Shown: positions 39,432 to 49,689 of the stretch, one piece after another | How the letters are laid out: each line of letters begins with the position of its first letter | Position numbering within the stretch: the stretch's first letter is position 1 | Origin: Apostichopus japonicus | Lineage: Eukaryota; Echinodermata; Holothuroidea; Aspidochirotida; Stichopodidae | Reading direction: 5' to 3' | Assembly: GCF_037975245.1 (NCBI RefSeq) | Contig: NC_092579.1 | Coordinates: 20,650,666-20,714,665 of the forward strand | DNA: 64,000 bases | Position numbers and translations under genes: made by a program | Notes under the pieces: model-generated | Told to the model about the DNA's origin: nothing | Databases searched by the model: none | The model's input: the letters and a program-made list of their open reading frames with translations, nothing else

Positions 39432-39798
39432 CAGTGGCGTAGGAAGGTACTTTTGAGTGGGGGGGCTGAAGACTGATGGCCGGCCTGGGGGAGGGGTCTA
39501 AGGGGAGGGGGTGTCCCCCTCCCCTTTGGAATTTTTTGCATTTCCAGGTAGCCTCAGATGCAATTTGGTGCGATATAGCACACTTCAACACCCACTCCAT
39601 TTTGTAAACTTAATTTTGTATTTTCACCAGGCCTTAGATGCAATTTGGTGCTCCAAATGAGATTTTTTTTCTCATTTGGAAATGAAAAAGGGGTTTTCTG
39701 ACTTGCGAAGCGGGGGGGCGGAATGATACTTCCGCCCCTCCACATTTTTCACTGGGGGGGCTGGCACCCCCCCAGCCCCCCCGGTTCCTACGCCCTTG
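39432..39798 (+). mobile_element. hAT-type MITE with 8-bp target duplication
   Basis: The 367-bp element is flanked by direct GGTAAAAC at 39424-39431 and 39799-39806. Its ends are inverted: CAGTGGCGTAGGAA on the left and, reversed, CAAGGGCGTAGGAA on the right (12 of 14 identical). An 8-bp duplication with CAGTGGCG ends is the signature of hAT transposons. No transposase is present, so it would depend on one encoded elsewhere. A second copy in opposite orientation lies at 50883-51241. The G-rich and C-rich interior opens false frames. Confidence 0.88.
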
Positions 39799-39806
39799 GG
39801 TAAAAC

Positions 39807-40500
39807 TCTTTTTGTGATTTCGTGTTTGATCTGATGAATTGAGCTAAACGGTTAAAGTATTAGACTAAATAGTCTTGTCACTCTAAACTGATGAACCTCG
39901 GCAAAATAAAGGGTCGTTCCCCCAAAAATTTAAAGTGGCATAAAACTCTAACCTGGCACTGTTGTCAATGGTTCACAACAAATTAACTGAGGTTTGTTTC
40001 TAAAGTCATCTTTCTTATGTAGTTTTCCTTCATGTCTTTCCATTGTAATATAGCTTGTAAATCTATTGCAACTTAAATATTTTTGGCCTTTATGTTGTAA
40101 TATATTCTTTTTTTTTTACATTTTTTTACATTTTATAATAATATTCTGTAACTACTGTAGTTGATACAACAATACTAGACATTTTACTAGTAGATGGGTT
40201 ATAAAAAATACAATTTTTGTTGTTGACATTTCTGACATTACATAAGTTAGGGAAATCATTATATGTTCTTACATGTCTGTCTGTGGCTCTGACCCCCTCC
40301 CACCAAGAAAGTGTTACTCCCCCCACCCCCTCCCATCACCCAAGGCAATCCGTGTGTGCCCTTAAAATTATTGGCTATTGTCGACTCATTTGAGTCTTCA
40401 AATGTAACATGCATGATCTACACTTTATGCAGAGTACTTTTGTCTAAATGGCTTGTGTATTCCTATCTAGTAATTTTCTTTCATACTCTTCTATGGACAG
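39807..40500. other. non-coding region
   Basis: AT-rich DNA before the candidate terminal exon, with no feature beyond the acceptor at 40489-40500. Confidence 0.4.
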
Positions 40501-40734
40501 AACCACCTATGGTGTCCACCATGGAACAGCTCCCGAGAGACCTCCAGAAGACTTCGTTCCAATTCTGGTAGCGACGTGCCGAACGCTTCATCAATCCAAA
40601 GAGACAAGCCGATGGAAGTTTCCTCCAAAAGGATTAGAAATAGGACTAAAGTTGAAGAAGAATCGGAAAGTGATTCGATCCAGCTACCAGATAGTCCTGC
40701 CAGTCTCGGACTTTCAGGATCACAAACTTTTTGA
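40501..40734 (+). CDS. candidate terminal exon, unknown gene
   Basis: The acceptor CTTCTATGGACAG is followed by 77 open codons and TGA. In phase 0, which fits the phase-0 end of the exon at 36912-36996, the translation is basic then serine- and acid-rich (SSKRIRNRTKVEEESESDSI, then PDSPASLGLSGSQTF and stop). This is a typical disordered nuclear-protein C-terminus. Other open frames over the same stretch, including one on the minus strand, look like shadows. The gene remains unidentified; further exons may lie between 36996 and 40501. Confidence 0.45.
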   Translation, partial: NHLWCPPWNSSRETSRRLRSNSGSDVPNASSIQRDKPMEVSSKRIRNRTKVEEESESDSIQLPDSPASLGLSGSQTF

Positions 40735-40756
40735 GCCACCGATATTGCAGCTTCTT

Positions 40757-40806
40757 AAAAGATATATATACATTTTATATATATATATATATAAATATAT
40801 ATATAT
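40757..40806. repeat. TA microsatellite
   Basis: An (AT)n run interrupted by short ATAAATAT and TTTTA steps, in what would be the 3' UTR of the candidate gene ending at 40734. Confidence 0.85.
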
Positions 40807-41099
40807 GTAAGCGTTTCTACTTTTTTTTTTGTATGACCATGTGTGTAAATATTGAAGCACTAAGGATATGCAGTTTTTTTCCCTTGAAATAGCAACAGAT
40901 AAAATGGAGAATACTGTTATGATAGCTGTACTTAAAACACTTTTTTCTGCAGAAATCTATCTATATTTCATGCATAGTCTTGAATACTTCTGCAATACCA
41001 TAAGACCATCTCTGCCCTGCACCTAAAAATACCGGTGTATTTTTCTCTCTTGCATGTTTTCAAAGTGCTATTCTCAGGGGTATCTTGTTGAAAATTTTC

Positions 41100-41900
41100 T
41101 CAGATTAACAGATGGAAATTATGAAAGGTTTTTCGTTAAGGATGGTCATGTGATGATGCTAAAAGATAATCTAATGCCTAAAGAGTCTGTAAATTCAGAA
41201 GAGAGGAATTTTTAAGTATCCTATGCCAGGAATCTTCGATTGATTCCTAGCCAAAGTGCAAAAAGGAAGCTAAGGGTGTATGTATGCAGGTAAACGTATG
41301 TTTATGTGATGTTCCAACTTGTAAATGGGATGACTCACCAAGCATATCTTGCATGAATTTCATGAAAATTAGGATGTAAATTTACAGCACTGAATTCTTT
41401 GGCTGCTCCAGTTATTTAGCAGAGTCAAGGTCAATTGAGGTCATCAGCGGCCAAAATACAAAAACCTCATAGTCGAGTTTAGTGAACATCTGTAGCATCG
41501 GTAGAGTGTCATAGTTAGGTGGTAGGTCCCCCTCACTTAGCATTACACTTTGAGGTCAAATGTAACTTGGAGTCATCAGCTGCCAAAAGCCTGAAATCCT
41601 TGTCGACATAGCTTCAAAATCAAAGCTGCGATTATCCTCATGCTCCAAAATGTACAAGAACTGAATGTTCTATGAAGAGGTCAAAGGTCACTTAGGGTCA
41701 AATTCTGACCACCTTGAAAACTCCAAAAGTTAAGGTCTGATGAATCGCACACCTGGTATGATGGTGCCCCCACTGACATTGCAATCATTTCCTTTTGGTG
41801 AACATAATTTGGTCAACTTCAGTTTTAGTTTGTGAAGTGGCCCAAATTACAGATAGGTCTGAAGTAACCTTGAAAAATGCATAAAACAGTCAATCAGGTA
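41100..41900. repeat. diverged repeat array rich in AGGTCA-like motifs
   Basis: Several loosely repeated segments contain GAGGTCATCAGCGGCCAAAA, GGAGTCATCAGCTGCCAAAA or GGTCAAAGGTCACTTAGGGT. AGGTCAAAGGTCA at 41678-41690 is a perfect DR1 arrangement of nuclear-receptor half sites. Similar GACCTTTGACC strings occur in the insertion at 50450-50780, so this is more likely an interspersed repeat family than a specific enhancer. Confidence 0.5.
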
Positions 41901-43099
41901 AATGATATCTGCTTCAGAAGTGGTAATCATGTGTTTGATGATCTTAAAACACACCTTAAGTGATTCCTGGCAGTAATTGTCACTAGTTGAGTCCAAAGGG
42001 GGTAAACAGGCTGTCTGAAAAGTTGCCTTCTTCTGTGTAGTCTATATATACTAGATGGCTTTGGTTTTGAAAATATTTCAGTGTATTGAAGGGGTAGGTT
42101 GGTGGCAGAGCTGATTTGCTAACTCAAAAAAGGTAAAAGGTAATGTCCATGCTCATACATATTCAACATCTATGGGTCTATATTTCACATAAAAGGAAGA
42201 CTGTTCTTTCTGGATTTTAATCCATTTTTGGCCATAAAACTTATGTACTGTAAAAACGTTATCAGTGACTGAATAGGTTGATGTCCAAAGAGTGAGTTAG
42301 TACATGTTTTGTGGTCTAGGGAGTTTGAATTGTCTGATCATTTCTGGTTCTTGAACAAATGTTAACTCACTTGACTCTACATCAGTCAGATAGTAAAGTG
42401 GGATTTTGTGCAAATTATACGGCAAGAAAATCACAATTCTTTGCCCCCTGTCTAGAGAATGCTAAAACTCCTCTCTTTGGGGGGTTTGATATAGATGCAA
42501 TATTTTGTTGTCACTAAGTGGACACAGTTTGTTTATTTGCAAGTTTTGGTTGTTTTTTACTTGTAAGCTGCAAACTGAGAAAATGTGAAAAATGTATGGT
42601 GAGTTTTTTTGAACTTGTGCTTTCACTGGAAGAATAAAAAAGAAGAGCATGAGTTGAAATTTAACCAGGGACCTTGTGATGCCTACTTTTTTTGTCTATC
42701 AGCTACCTTAGGATGCATTTCCAATATTTAATGATCTGGTTGTTTGTAAAATATATACACCTCCACTGAACCTTGTCAGGGAGGGGGTGCTTGCCTACTC
42801 GCCTCACCCGCTTGGAAGCCTTGTCAGGGAGGGGGGCAGCCAACTTTGGTGCCGCTTGGGAGCCTTGTTGGGGGGGAGGGGGTGCCGACGAGCTCCTTTT
42901 ACAGAATTCACCGGCCCAACCGGGGCTTGAACCCATGCTGCTCAGTGTCATTGCAGATGGAACAACCAATCACACCATTTTGGTTCCCAATAAAGTAATC
43001 TTCGTTTCTTACCTTTATACTTCCACCTGCTCCAAAGAACAGAAAACTAAAAGACTCTGGTTGGGTCTTGAACTCATGACAGTGTGATGTCTGTCTCTC
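41901..43099. other. non-coding region
   Basis: A short local repeat of GCCTTGTCAGGGAGGGGG occurs at 42772-42880, followed by a weakly tRNA-like GGGGCTTGAACCC at 42920 that may be a diverged first member of the following array. No gene. Confidence 0.4.
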
Positions 43100-43455
43100 T
43101 TAGTCCAGAGCACTAACCACTGCGCCACAGCAACTGTTGAGAAATAATGTTCGTTTCTAATATTTAAGGTTCATAATGGAAGGAAAGAGGTATAAGAATA
43201 GTAAAAGGAAAACTGCCTTCACTGGGGTTTGAACCCTAGACAAGGAGTTGGTCTTGCTCTCCAGGTACAGGCACTACCAACTGCGCCACTGTAACTGTTG
43301 AAAATTATTGCTCGTTTCTAATATTTAAGGTGCATAATTGAAGGAAGGAGATATAACAATAGTAAAAGGAAAACTGTCTATACTGGGTTCTGAACTCATG
43401 ATAGAGCGTTTGTCAGTCCAGAGCACTAACCACTGCGCCACAGAGACTGTTGAAA
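43100..43455 (-). repeat. tandem array of tRNA-like modules
   Basis: Three units, about 152-161 bp apart, each carry on the minus strand a tRNA A-box-like start (TGGCGCAGTGGTTAGTGCTC at 43111-43130, with related versions near 43272 and 43424) and then a B-box-like GAGTTCAAGACCC or GGTTTGAACCC. Between them is a shared TAATATTTAAGGT and GAAGGAAGGA spacer. The spacing and boxes resemble tRNA genes, but acceptor-stem pairing is poor, so I read them as tRNA-derived pseudogene or SINE-head modules amplified in tandem. Confidence 0.6.
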
Positions 43456-43513
43456 AAGAGGGCTCGTATCTAATACTTGTACTTCAAGAAGGAAAAGATA
43501 AAAAAAAAAGATT

Positions 43514-44790
43514 AAAATGCGTCGAGCGCCCTCTTACGGCCTCGTTTTTGGTCAGTTTTCAACTTCAGGGGAACAATAGGAGAGCGAAAAACTTTTAGGG
43601 TGAACAAAAGATTTCAAAACCTTTGTTCGTCCTGAAAGTTTTTCGCTCTCCTATTGTTCCTCTGAAGTTAAAAACTGACCAAAAACGAGGCCGCTAGAGG
43701 ACGCTCGACGCATTTTGCCAGTGATACGTGATTTCAAAGCAGTCAAATCACGTATAAAAGAAATGAGCATCCTGAGCATCGATTACTCCCTGTTACGTCT
43801 TTTGGGCTAAATCGATTTTGGGTCAATTTTTGACAATTTTTATTTGCGCCAAAAATAGGTTTTTTGTCTGAAAAGTTAAAAAAGTACCTCTTTTTGGTAC
43901 CCAATTCCAAAATAAACTTCAGATTCGTAATCAGCGTGTCGCGAACTACCAGAAAAGATACACATTTATCGACTTTGCGACACCAATTTTTTTCACCTCA
44001 AACTTGCAAAAGTAAGACCGAAAAACTTTTACGACGAACAAAGGTTTAAAATCTTTTGTTGCCCCTAAAAGTTTTTCTATTGTTCCTCTTAAGTTGCAAA
44101 CTGAGCGAAAGAAGTTTCATAAGAGAGCGCTCGACGCATCTTGTCAGTGATACGTGATTTCAAAGCAGTCAAATCAAACCTTTGTTTGTCATCTTGAGTT
44201 TTATCTTGACATTTATGAATAAATGGGTCAAATTTTGGCATAAATTTTGGATAAAACTGCTTACGGTTTTTAAAGGTGAAAAAACTTTTTGTCGCAAAGG
44301 CGATAAATGTGTATCTTTTCTGGTAGTTCGCGACACGCTGATTACGAATCTGAAGTATATTTTGTAATTGGGTGTTGTGTGGGGCGTGCGGGGGGGGGGG
44401 GGGGACTGATTTATGATTTATGAAAAAAATAGAAATCTATAGACAAAAGCCACGTATCCCCCGAACGGAAGCAGATATGGACCTGGGAGTTGCAGATTTG
44501 GGCTCCTGAGCATCGATTACTCCATGTTACGTCATTTGGGCGAAACCGATTTTGGGTCAGTTTTGGGGAAAAAATCAAATCAGGTTTTTTGCCCCCACAC
44601 AACACCCAATTCCAAAATAAATATCAGATTCGTAATCAGCGTGTCGCGAACTACCAGAAAAGATACACATTTATCGACTTTGTCGTACGAGTGAGCTCGA
44701 CGCATCTTGCCAGTGATACGTTATTTCAAAGCTGTCAAATCAAACCATTGTTTGTCATCTTGATTTTTTATGGTTTATAAGGTTCTAAGT
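43514..44790. mobile_element. cluster of nested foldback elements
   Basis: 43514-43716 is a near-perfect palindrome with about 100-bp arms (AAAATGCGTCGAGCGCCCTC against its complement at the right). Then come a hairpin at 43724-43755 (ATACGTGATTT stem) and blocks repeated in both orientations: TCGCGAACTACCAGAAAAGA occurs directly near 43940 and 44645 and inverted near 44310. GAGCATCGATTACTCC occurs at about 43778 and 44508, and GCTCGACGCATCTTG at about 44128 and 44695. This looks like several copies of one foldback family inserted into each other or rearranged. No protein is encoded. Confidence 0.8.
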
Positions 44791-46690
44791 TTTGACAAAA
44801 TTGTTCTACTGAAAGTTGGGGAGGAAAGGGTGGGGGTGGGCTGGGTTGTATTAGGCATTACAAAACACATTACAGAATGTTTCAATTGGCTTAAAAGGGT
44901 GTAGTAGACCTATTGCTTTAGTTATAAGGCCTTTCAAAGGGCAAAACGATTTTTGAGAAATATCTACCTTTCATATCGACTGCAATATCATCCTGTCTTG
45001 TCAAAACAATTTTGTTGGCAAACTAGTCTGTCAGATTATTCATAACATCCTGTTATATGTATGTGTGGGTATGTTAAGCAAGGTCAACTTCCAGTTCCAT
45101 TTGTAAGGACCAGACAAGTTCTCAAATCACTCTCTGTTTTTTCTTCTACACACTAGAAATGAGAGACAGACAGACAGACAGACAAGAAATAAACACGGAA
45201 AGAAAAGGAATTTCAGGAATGCCTGTTTATTTTTCCACCTCTTGCGGATCACGATATTACCCCCCCCCCCCCGCCCCACCATTTTTGATTGAAAATTAAT
45301 ACCGAGTTTAGAAAGGTTAGGGTAACAGTAAATTTTGTCCGAAAACTATCAATATTGAAAAAGAGAAGACCCTGTCACTTCCCTGCCTGGGATTAAGAGT
45401 CGATCAGAAGTCTTCTCTTCAAACCAACCAAACGCTTCACAAACAGAACCTCTTTTCTGGAAAGGAAAAAAGAAAACACTTCAGATCGACCTGGGTGATC
45501 TTGCCGTACAAATACAACATCAGGATTAATACCATGGCAATTTCTTTACAGCGTTTCTGACCGTCATCATTCACTTTCCGATAACCATTTTTAGGTTTCG
45601 TTATATCAATATTCAAATTTGGTTACATAACACTAATTAACTACCATACAGGATATACATTCAACTTTTTATCTCAATTTAAACTTTTTGTGAACTTTTT
45701 ATCATTTTACAGCCTTGCAGTTATACCTCACCTCACCTTCCCAAATTTTTTTTTTCCATTCTTTTTTTTTATATTTCTGTGCAAAGAATCTATTTTTCCA
45801 AAATTGTAGTTGGGCTAACTACATGCATGAACTATACAATCTGTGGGGTATCGGTTGCCATGGTGACTGCAAAACCCTCCACTTTAAACATGAACGCTCA
45901 CATGACAACAACATGGAAAATCAGGCATAGGAATCATGCTAATTTTGATATATGACATAATTATTCATTGTGCTATTAGTTTCAGTACACCTGTAATGAA
46001 CATCAGTTGATCCAAACTTTTCTATAAATACTGCCTATTTCTTTTTCTAATATTTCCCTTCAACCTCTGCTATTGTTACAAATTTCTTACTAAGGCACCA
46101 CCCCGACATACACACAATGGCTGCAGAATGAGTAATTGCAACCACATCACCATGGTAACCTCAAAAATAGGCAAAATACCAAGGAAGTTGTTGAATGAAC
46201 CCGCCCAGAGGTACACCGGGATACACTTCCTCGTGGTCTGAAGATAGCTATTCCCTTATTATCCAATCACAGCATGCATACTATAACTACAGGTTTGTTC
46301 ACACCTCCCCATGCTGGCTTTTGAAACTTGTGAAATGCATTTGAAGTTTACAGGCAAATATTATTCTGCATCATCATCATAGCTACACCTTTCATAAATC
46401 AAGATCAAGACTAGATACAAATAACGAGTCAACAGCGGGCTAACAGACTTCATACTTTAACAACCGGTCGCCGTATTTCACTTCTTTTTTCCGTGTAAAA
46501 ACTTTTAAAAAAACGGAAACAGTTTAATATTTCTATATAAATAACATAGACGAAACAACATTGAAGAACTATCTTAGTAATGTCAATAATTGAGAAAACA
46601 AGTCGTAATGAAATACTTTAAACATGAATACATGCATCCAAGACGTAACCTTAACACAAGGAATGAGGAATATATTCATACTTTTTATGT
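44791..46690. other. non-coding region
   Basis: AT-rich DNA with a GACA microsatellite near 45164-45183 and a C-run near 45260. No gene or element recognised. Confidence 0.45.
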
Positions 46691-48232
46691 GTCTAGCCAT
46701 TTAATTATTATGAATTAAGAGAAAAAACAGTAAAGATTGTTTTTAAGCTTGGCTTTGTTGTACAAATGAAGATTACATCTCATATCCAGGGAAAATAGGA
46801 AAAAATTTCAACATGCAGTCATATTTGAAAAACAACATACCCTTTGAAATGTTTGTTTCCTTCTTTCATTACAAAATACAAGGTTTCACAAAGCCCATTC
46901 ATTCTTCATCCATTCAACAAGGTTAATTGTTTTATTCATGCTCCGCTACACTACTAAACAAACCACATTCCATACAGATCGGCCTCTGTTGACCAGATGC
47001 TGTTACTGAAATATTCCCCATTTTCTTTCTATTGTTAAACCTGAGAAAATCAAAAGACCTATATGATTAATTACGTTATTTTTGTTTTGTTTTCGATACC
47101 ATTAAAATTGCACTTACTAAGGTACACCTGCAACTAAATTTTAAGAAGGTCTGAATCCAAAGCCAATAGAAAAAAAAAGAGGAAGGAAAAAAAGCTATCC
47201 TTCAAATATGGAAACAAAATTAAGCATGCCTGTGAAGTGTACATAAAACGATGTGTTTATATGAGAGCAAATGCACACCTAACAGGCAGATTCATAGTGT
47301 TCCTTATTGAATATACAGAAATATTTTGGCAAAGCGATTTTCAATGTCTACTTTCACTACAGCAGTTCTAATGTGGTTTAAATCTTGGCTGTATTTTTGA
47401 AGTTCAAGGACTAAAATTAATAAAAGTATGTATAAAAAGTGACGTTTGTGCTCCAATGTAATAAGATTACGAATGAGTGGCTTTTCTCGATCATAAAGGC
47501 AGTTTGTATATGTCAAAGAGCTGTAGTTATCATGATTTCTATCACTGTGACCTGGCCTCAAAACAGAAACAAAAGACAAACTTTCTCTTCACAACATGCA
47601 TGATCTTAACAAAAAAGCAAACATTCAGATAGGTTAAAAAAAAAAAATACAAATGAGAATAACATTTCAGGGAATACACAAACCGAACCGACACGTGGTC
47701 CGGTTATGGAAACCGTGGCATGCAAGAAGGAAGGGGCCTTTATGTGCGCCACTCTCATACATATCTACACAAAATACTAACCGAGGAAAGTGATATGACT
47801 CCAATGCTTAAAATCTGTTCCGACAAATACATGATATGTACTATACTAAAAAGTTACATTATGCGACTGGAGTAAATAGACCGTGTACGCTCTACAATCC
47901 TGTTAGCCTAAAATTTAAGAGAAAAGTGAGGGGAAAAAATAATAAAGAGAGGGAGAAAACTTTCCCCTGGAACAAATTCTGATACAGTCTAGAGTTAATT
48001 TCACTATTTAACAACAACCCAATAAACTTATATAATGGAAGCCAACAACAACAAAAAATCTGGCCCAAAAAAATCTGGACATTTTTATACGGTTGACCTC
48101 TGCCCTGACTACTTCCTGTCACCATGGACACTCAAGAGAAGCTTCTCGCATCACGGAGTAGGCATATACTTGACTTACATGTAGCTGTTATAATGCGTCT
48201 ACAAACACAGTACTTGCAAAGAGAGAAAAAAA

Positions 48233-48387
48233 CTTCTTCTTCTTGGTCGGCGAGAGGGGAAAGTCCTTCAAGGGGGATCCTTCGACGCTCTGACTGCCCT
48301 CGGGGTAGGGGGGTGCCTTGTCATCGTTGTCTACCTACTTGCCCTTCACGATACTGACTGTGGTTGTATCTACTGTCCCCGGTTGAT
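48233..48387 (-). pseudogene. decayed copy of last adducin exon
   Basis: The acceptor and the first codons (QPGTVDTTTVSIVKGK) match the exon at 53432-53649, but the frame hits TAG after 17 codons. The exon's end, which codes for the lysine-rich tail and stop in the other copy, is deleted and replaced by an A-rich junction near 48230. It cannot make the MARCKS-related domain. Confidence 0.8.
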
Positions 48388-48824
48388 CTGAAAGAGTTGT
48401 GAACAGAGAGACAGAGAGAGTGACATTGACGAGATCATAATTTAAATTCAAACCCAACAGAAACGCACCTGTCTATGCATGTGATGTATTGAGTGGACCA
48501 TAGTATGGTCTCTCATGGCTTACCTGTACATACATACATACACACACACATACATACTATAGCCAACTTATTTTAAGTTTTAAGAGGGTTGTGCTGGGTT
48601 AAGAGAGAGGAAGCTGGAGAATACAGGACTAAAATGAATTGTAAGATCACAATCCACAGCTAGAATATGTAGCCGCGTCTTGTACAGGAAGAATGACAAC
48701 GACCTTCCATCTCTCTCTCTCTTCACCAGCAGTAAGTGGTACGCTCTAGCAGACTATTACCTACGTGAATGGTCACAGTCTTAGTTGTAATTTTCTGTGT
48801 TCTGATCTTCTCTCCATTCCTCAC

Positions 48825-48890
48825 TCTCCTCCTTGGTTTCTTTAATTTCAGTCTCCTCGGCTTGCACGATCAGCTCAATCTCCTTCACAT
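48825..48890 (-). pseudogene. duplicate of penultimate adducin exon, 66 bp
   Basis: This copy matches 54132-54196 but keeps the length (66 bp) expected for a symmetrical phase-1 exon and a good donor (GAGAGTGAGG). Its acceptor region is altered by a short local duplication of ATGTGAAG. It lies downstream of the intact last exon at 53432-53649, so it could only be used after read-through. The translation is acidic (IQAEETEIKETK-like in both copies). Confidence 0.6.
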
Positions 48891-49120
48891 CTTGAAGAGG
48901 ACATCTTCACATCTGGAAGAGGAGAGAAAAGTAGATCTATGAGTGAGAGATGATGATGATGATGTAATCCATCGACTGAGAGTGGGTCAACACCACCGTC
49001 CAGAGGTGTGACGACAGACCATTCTATTTCAGCCTACAAGCAGGGTATAAGCTAGGGTGATGGTGTAAGTAGGTAGCAGTGGTGGTGGGGGGGGGGGGTT
49101 GGGATGATAGCGGAGTTAAA

Positions 49121-49610
49121 CAGAATTGGAGTGGGAGGGTAGGAGCATGATTTTAATGTGGTGGGATGGGGAGGGGGTAGCATGATTTAAGTCAGAAATG
49201 GAACTGCTAAGGAGAGATTCAAATCTGTGTTGCGGAGGAGGAAACGTATGGAGATGGGTTTTCTCACTCTCCTCTCAGTGTTTTACAGAATTGGAGTGGG
49301 AGGGTAGGAGCAGGATTTTAATGTGGTGGGATGGGGAGGGGGGTAGCATGATTTAAGCCAGAAATGGAACTGCTGAGGAGAGATTCAAATCTGTGTTGCG
49401 GAGGAGGAAACGTATGGAGATGGGTTTTCTCACTCTCCTCTCAGTGTTTTACAGAATTGGAGTGGGAGGGTAGGAGCAGGATTTTAATGTGGTGGGATGG
49501 GGAGGGGGTAGCATGATTTAAGCCAGAAATGGAACTGCTGAGGAGAGATTCAAATCTGTGTTGCGGAGGAGGAAACGTACAGAGATGGGTTTTCTCACTC
49601 TCCTTGAAGA
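49121..49610. repeat. three tandem copies of a 166-bp unit
   Basis: CAGAATTGGAGTGGGAGGGT starts at 49121, 49286 and 49452, each unit ending in TGGGTTTTCTCACTCTCCT. The homologous position in the right-hand duplicate (about 54411-54560) has a single copy, so the triplication came after the segmental duplication. Confidence 0.88.
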
Positions 49611-49689
49611 GTGAAACAGACAGACTTATCATGATAACATCTAAAGTAGGGTGTAAATCTGGGTTAGCCATTTAATTATTATAAATTCA

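Larger units (their letters stand above)
46691..49663. repeat. segmental tandem duplication, left copy
   Basis: This segment is highly similar to 49664-54613. It starts with TAGCCATTTAATTATTAT at 46693, and the same string recurs at 49666, exactly where the second copy starts, which marks a head-to-tail duplication. It contains decayed copies of the last two adducin exons (48825-48890, 48233-48387). Relative to the other copy it lacks about 250 bp around the adducin stop codon and about 430 bp present at 51896-52320, and it has gained two extra copies of a 166-bp unit (49121-49610). Confidence 0.88.

Noticed and set aside
39412-39745. Similar 62-63-codon frames shared by 39.4 kb and 51.1 kb
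   Set aside because: Both lie in the two hAT MITE copies; the similarity is at DNA level and the frames are not conserved coding sequence.
40448-40810. 120-codon plus-strand frame overlapping the candidate terminal exon
   Set aside because: It runs into the TA microsatellite and is less protein-like than the phase-0 frame that ends at 40734.
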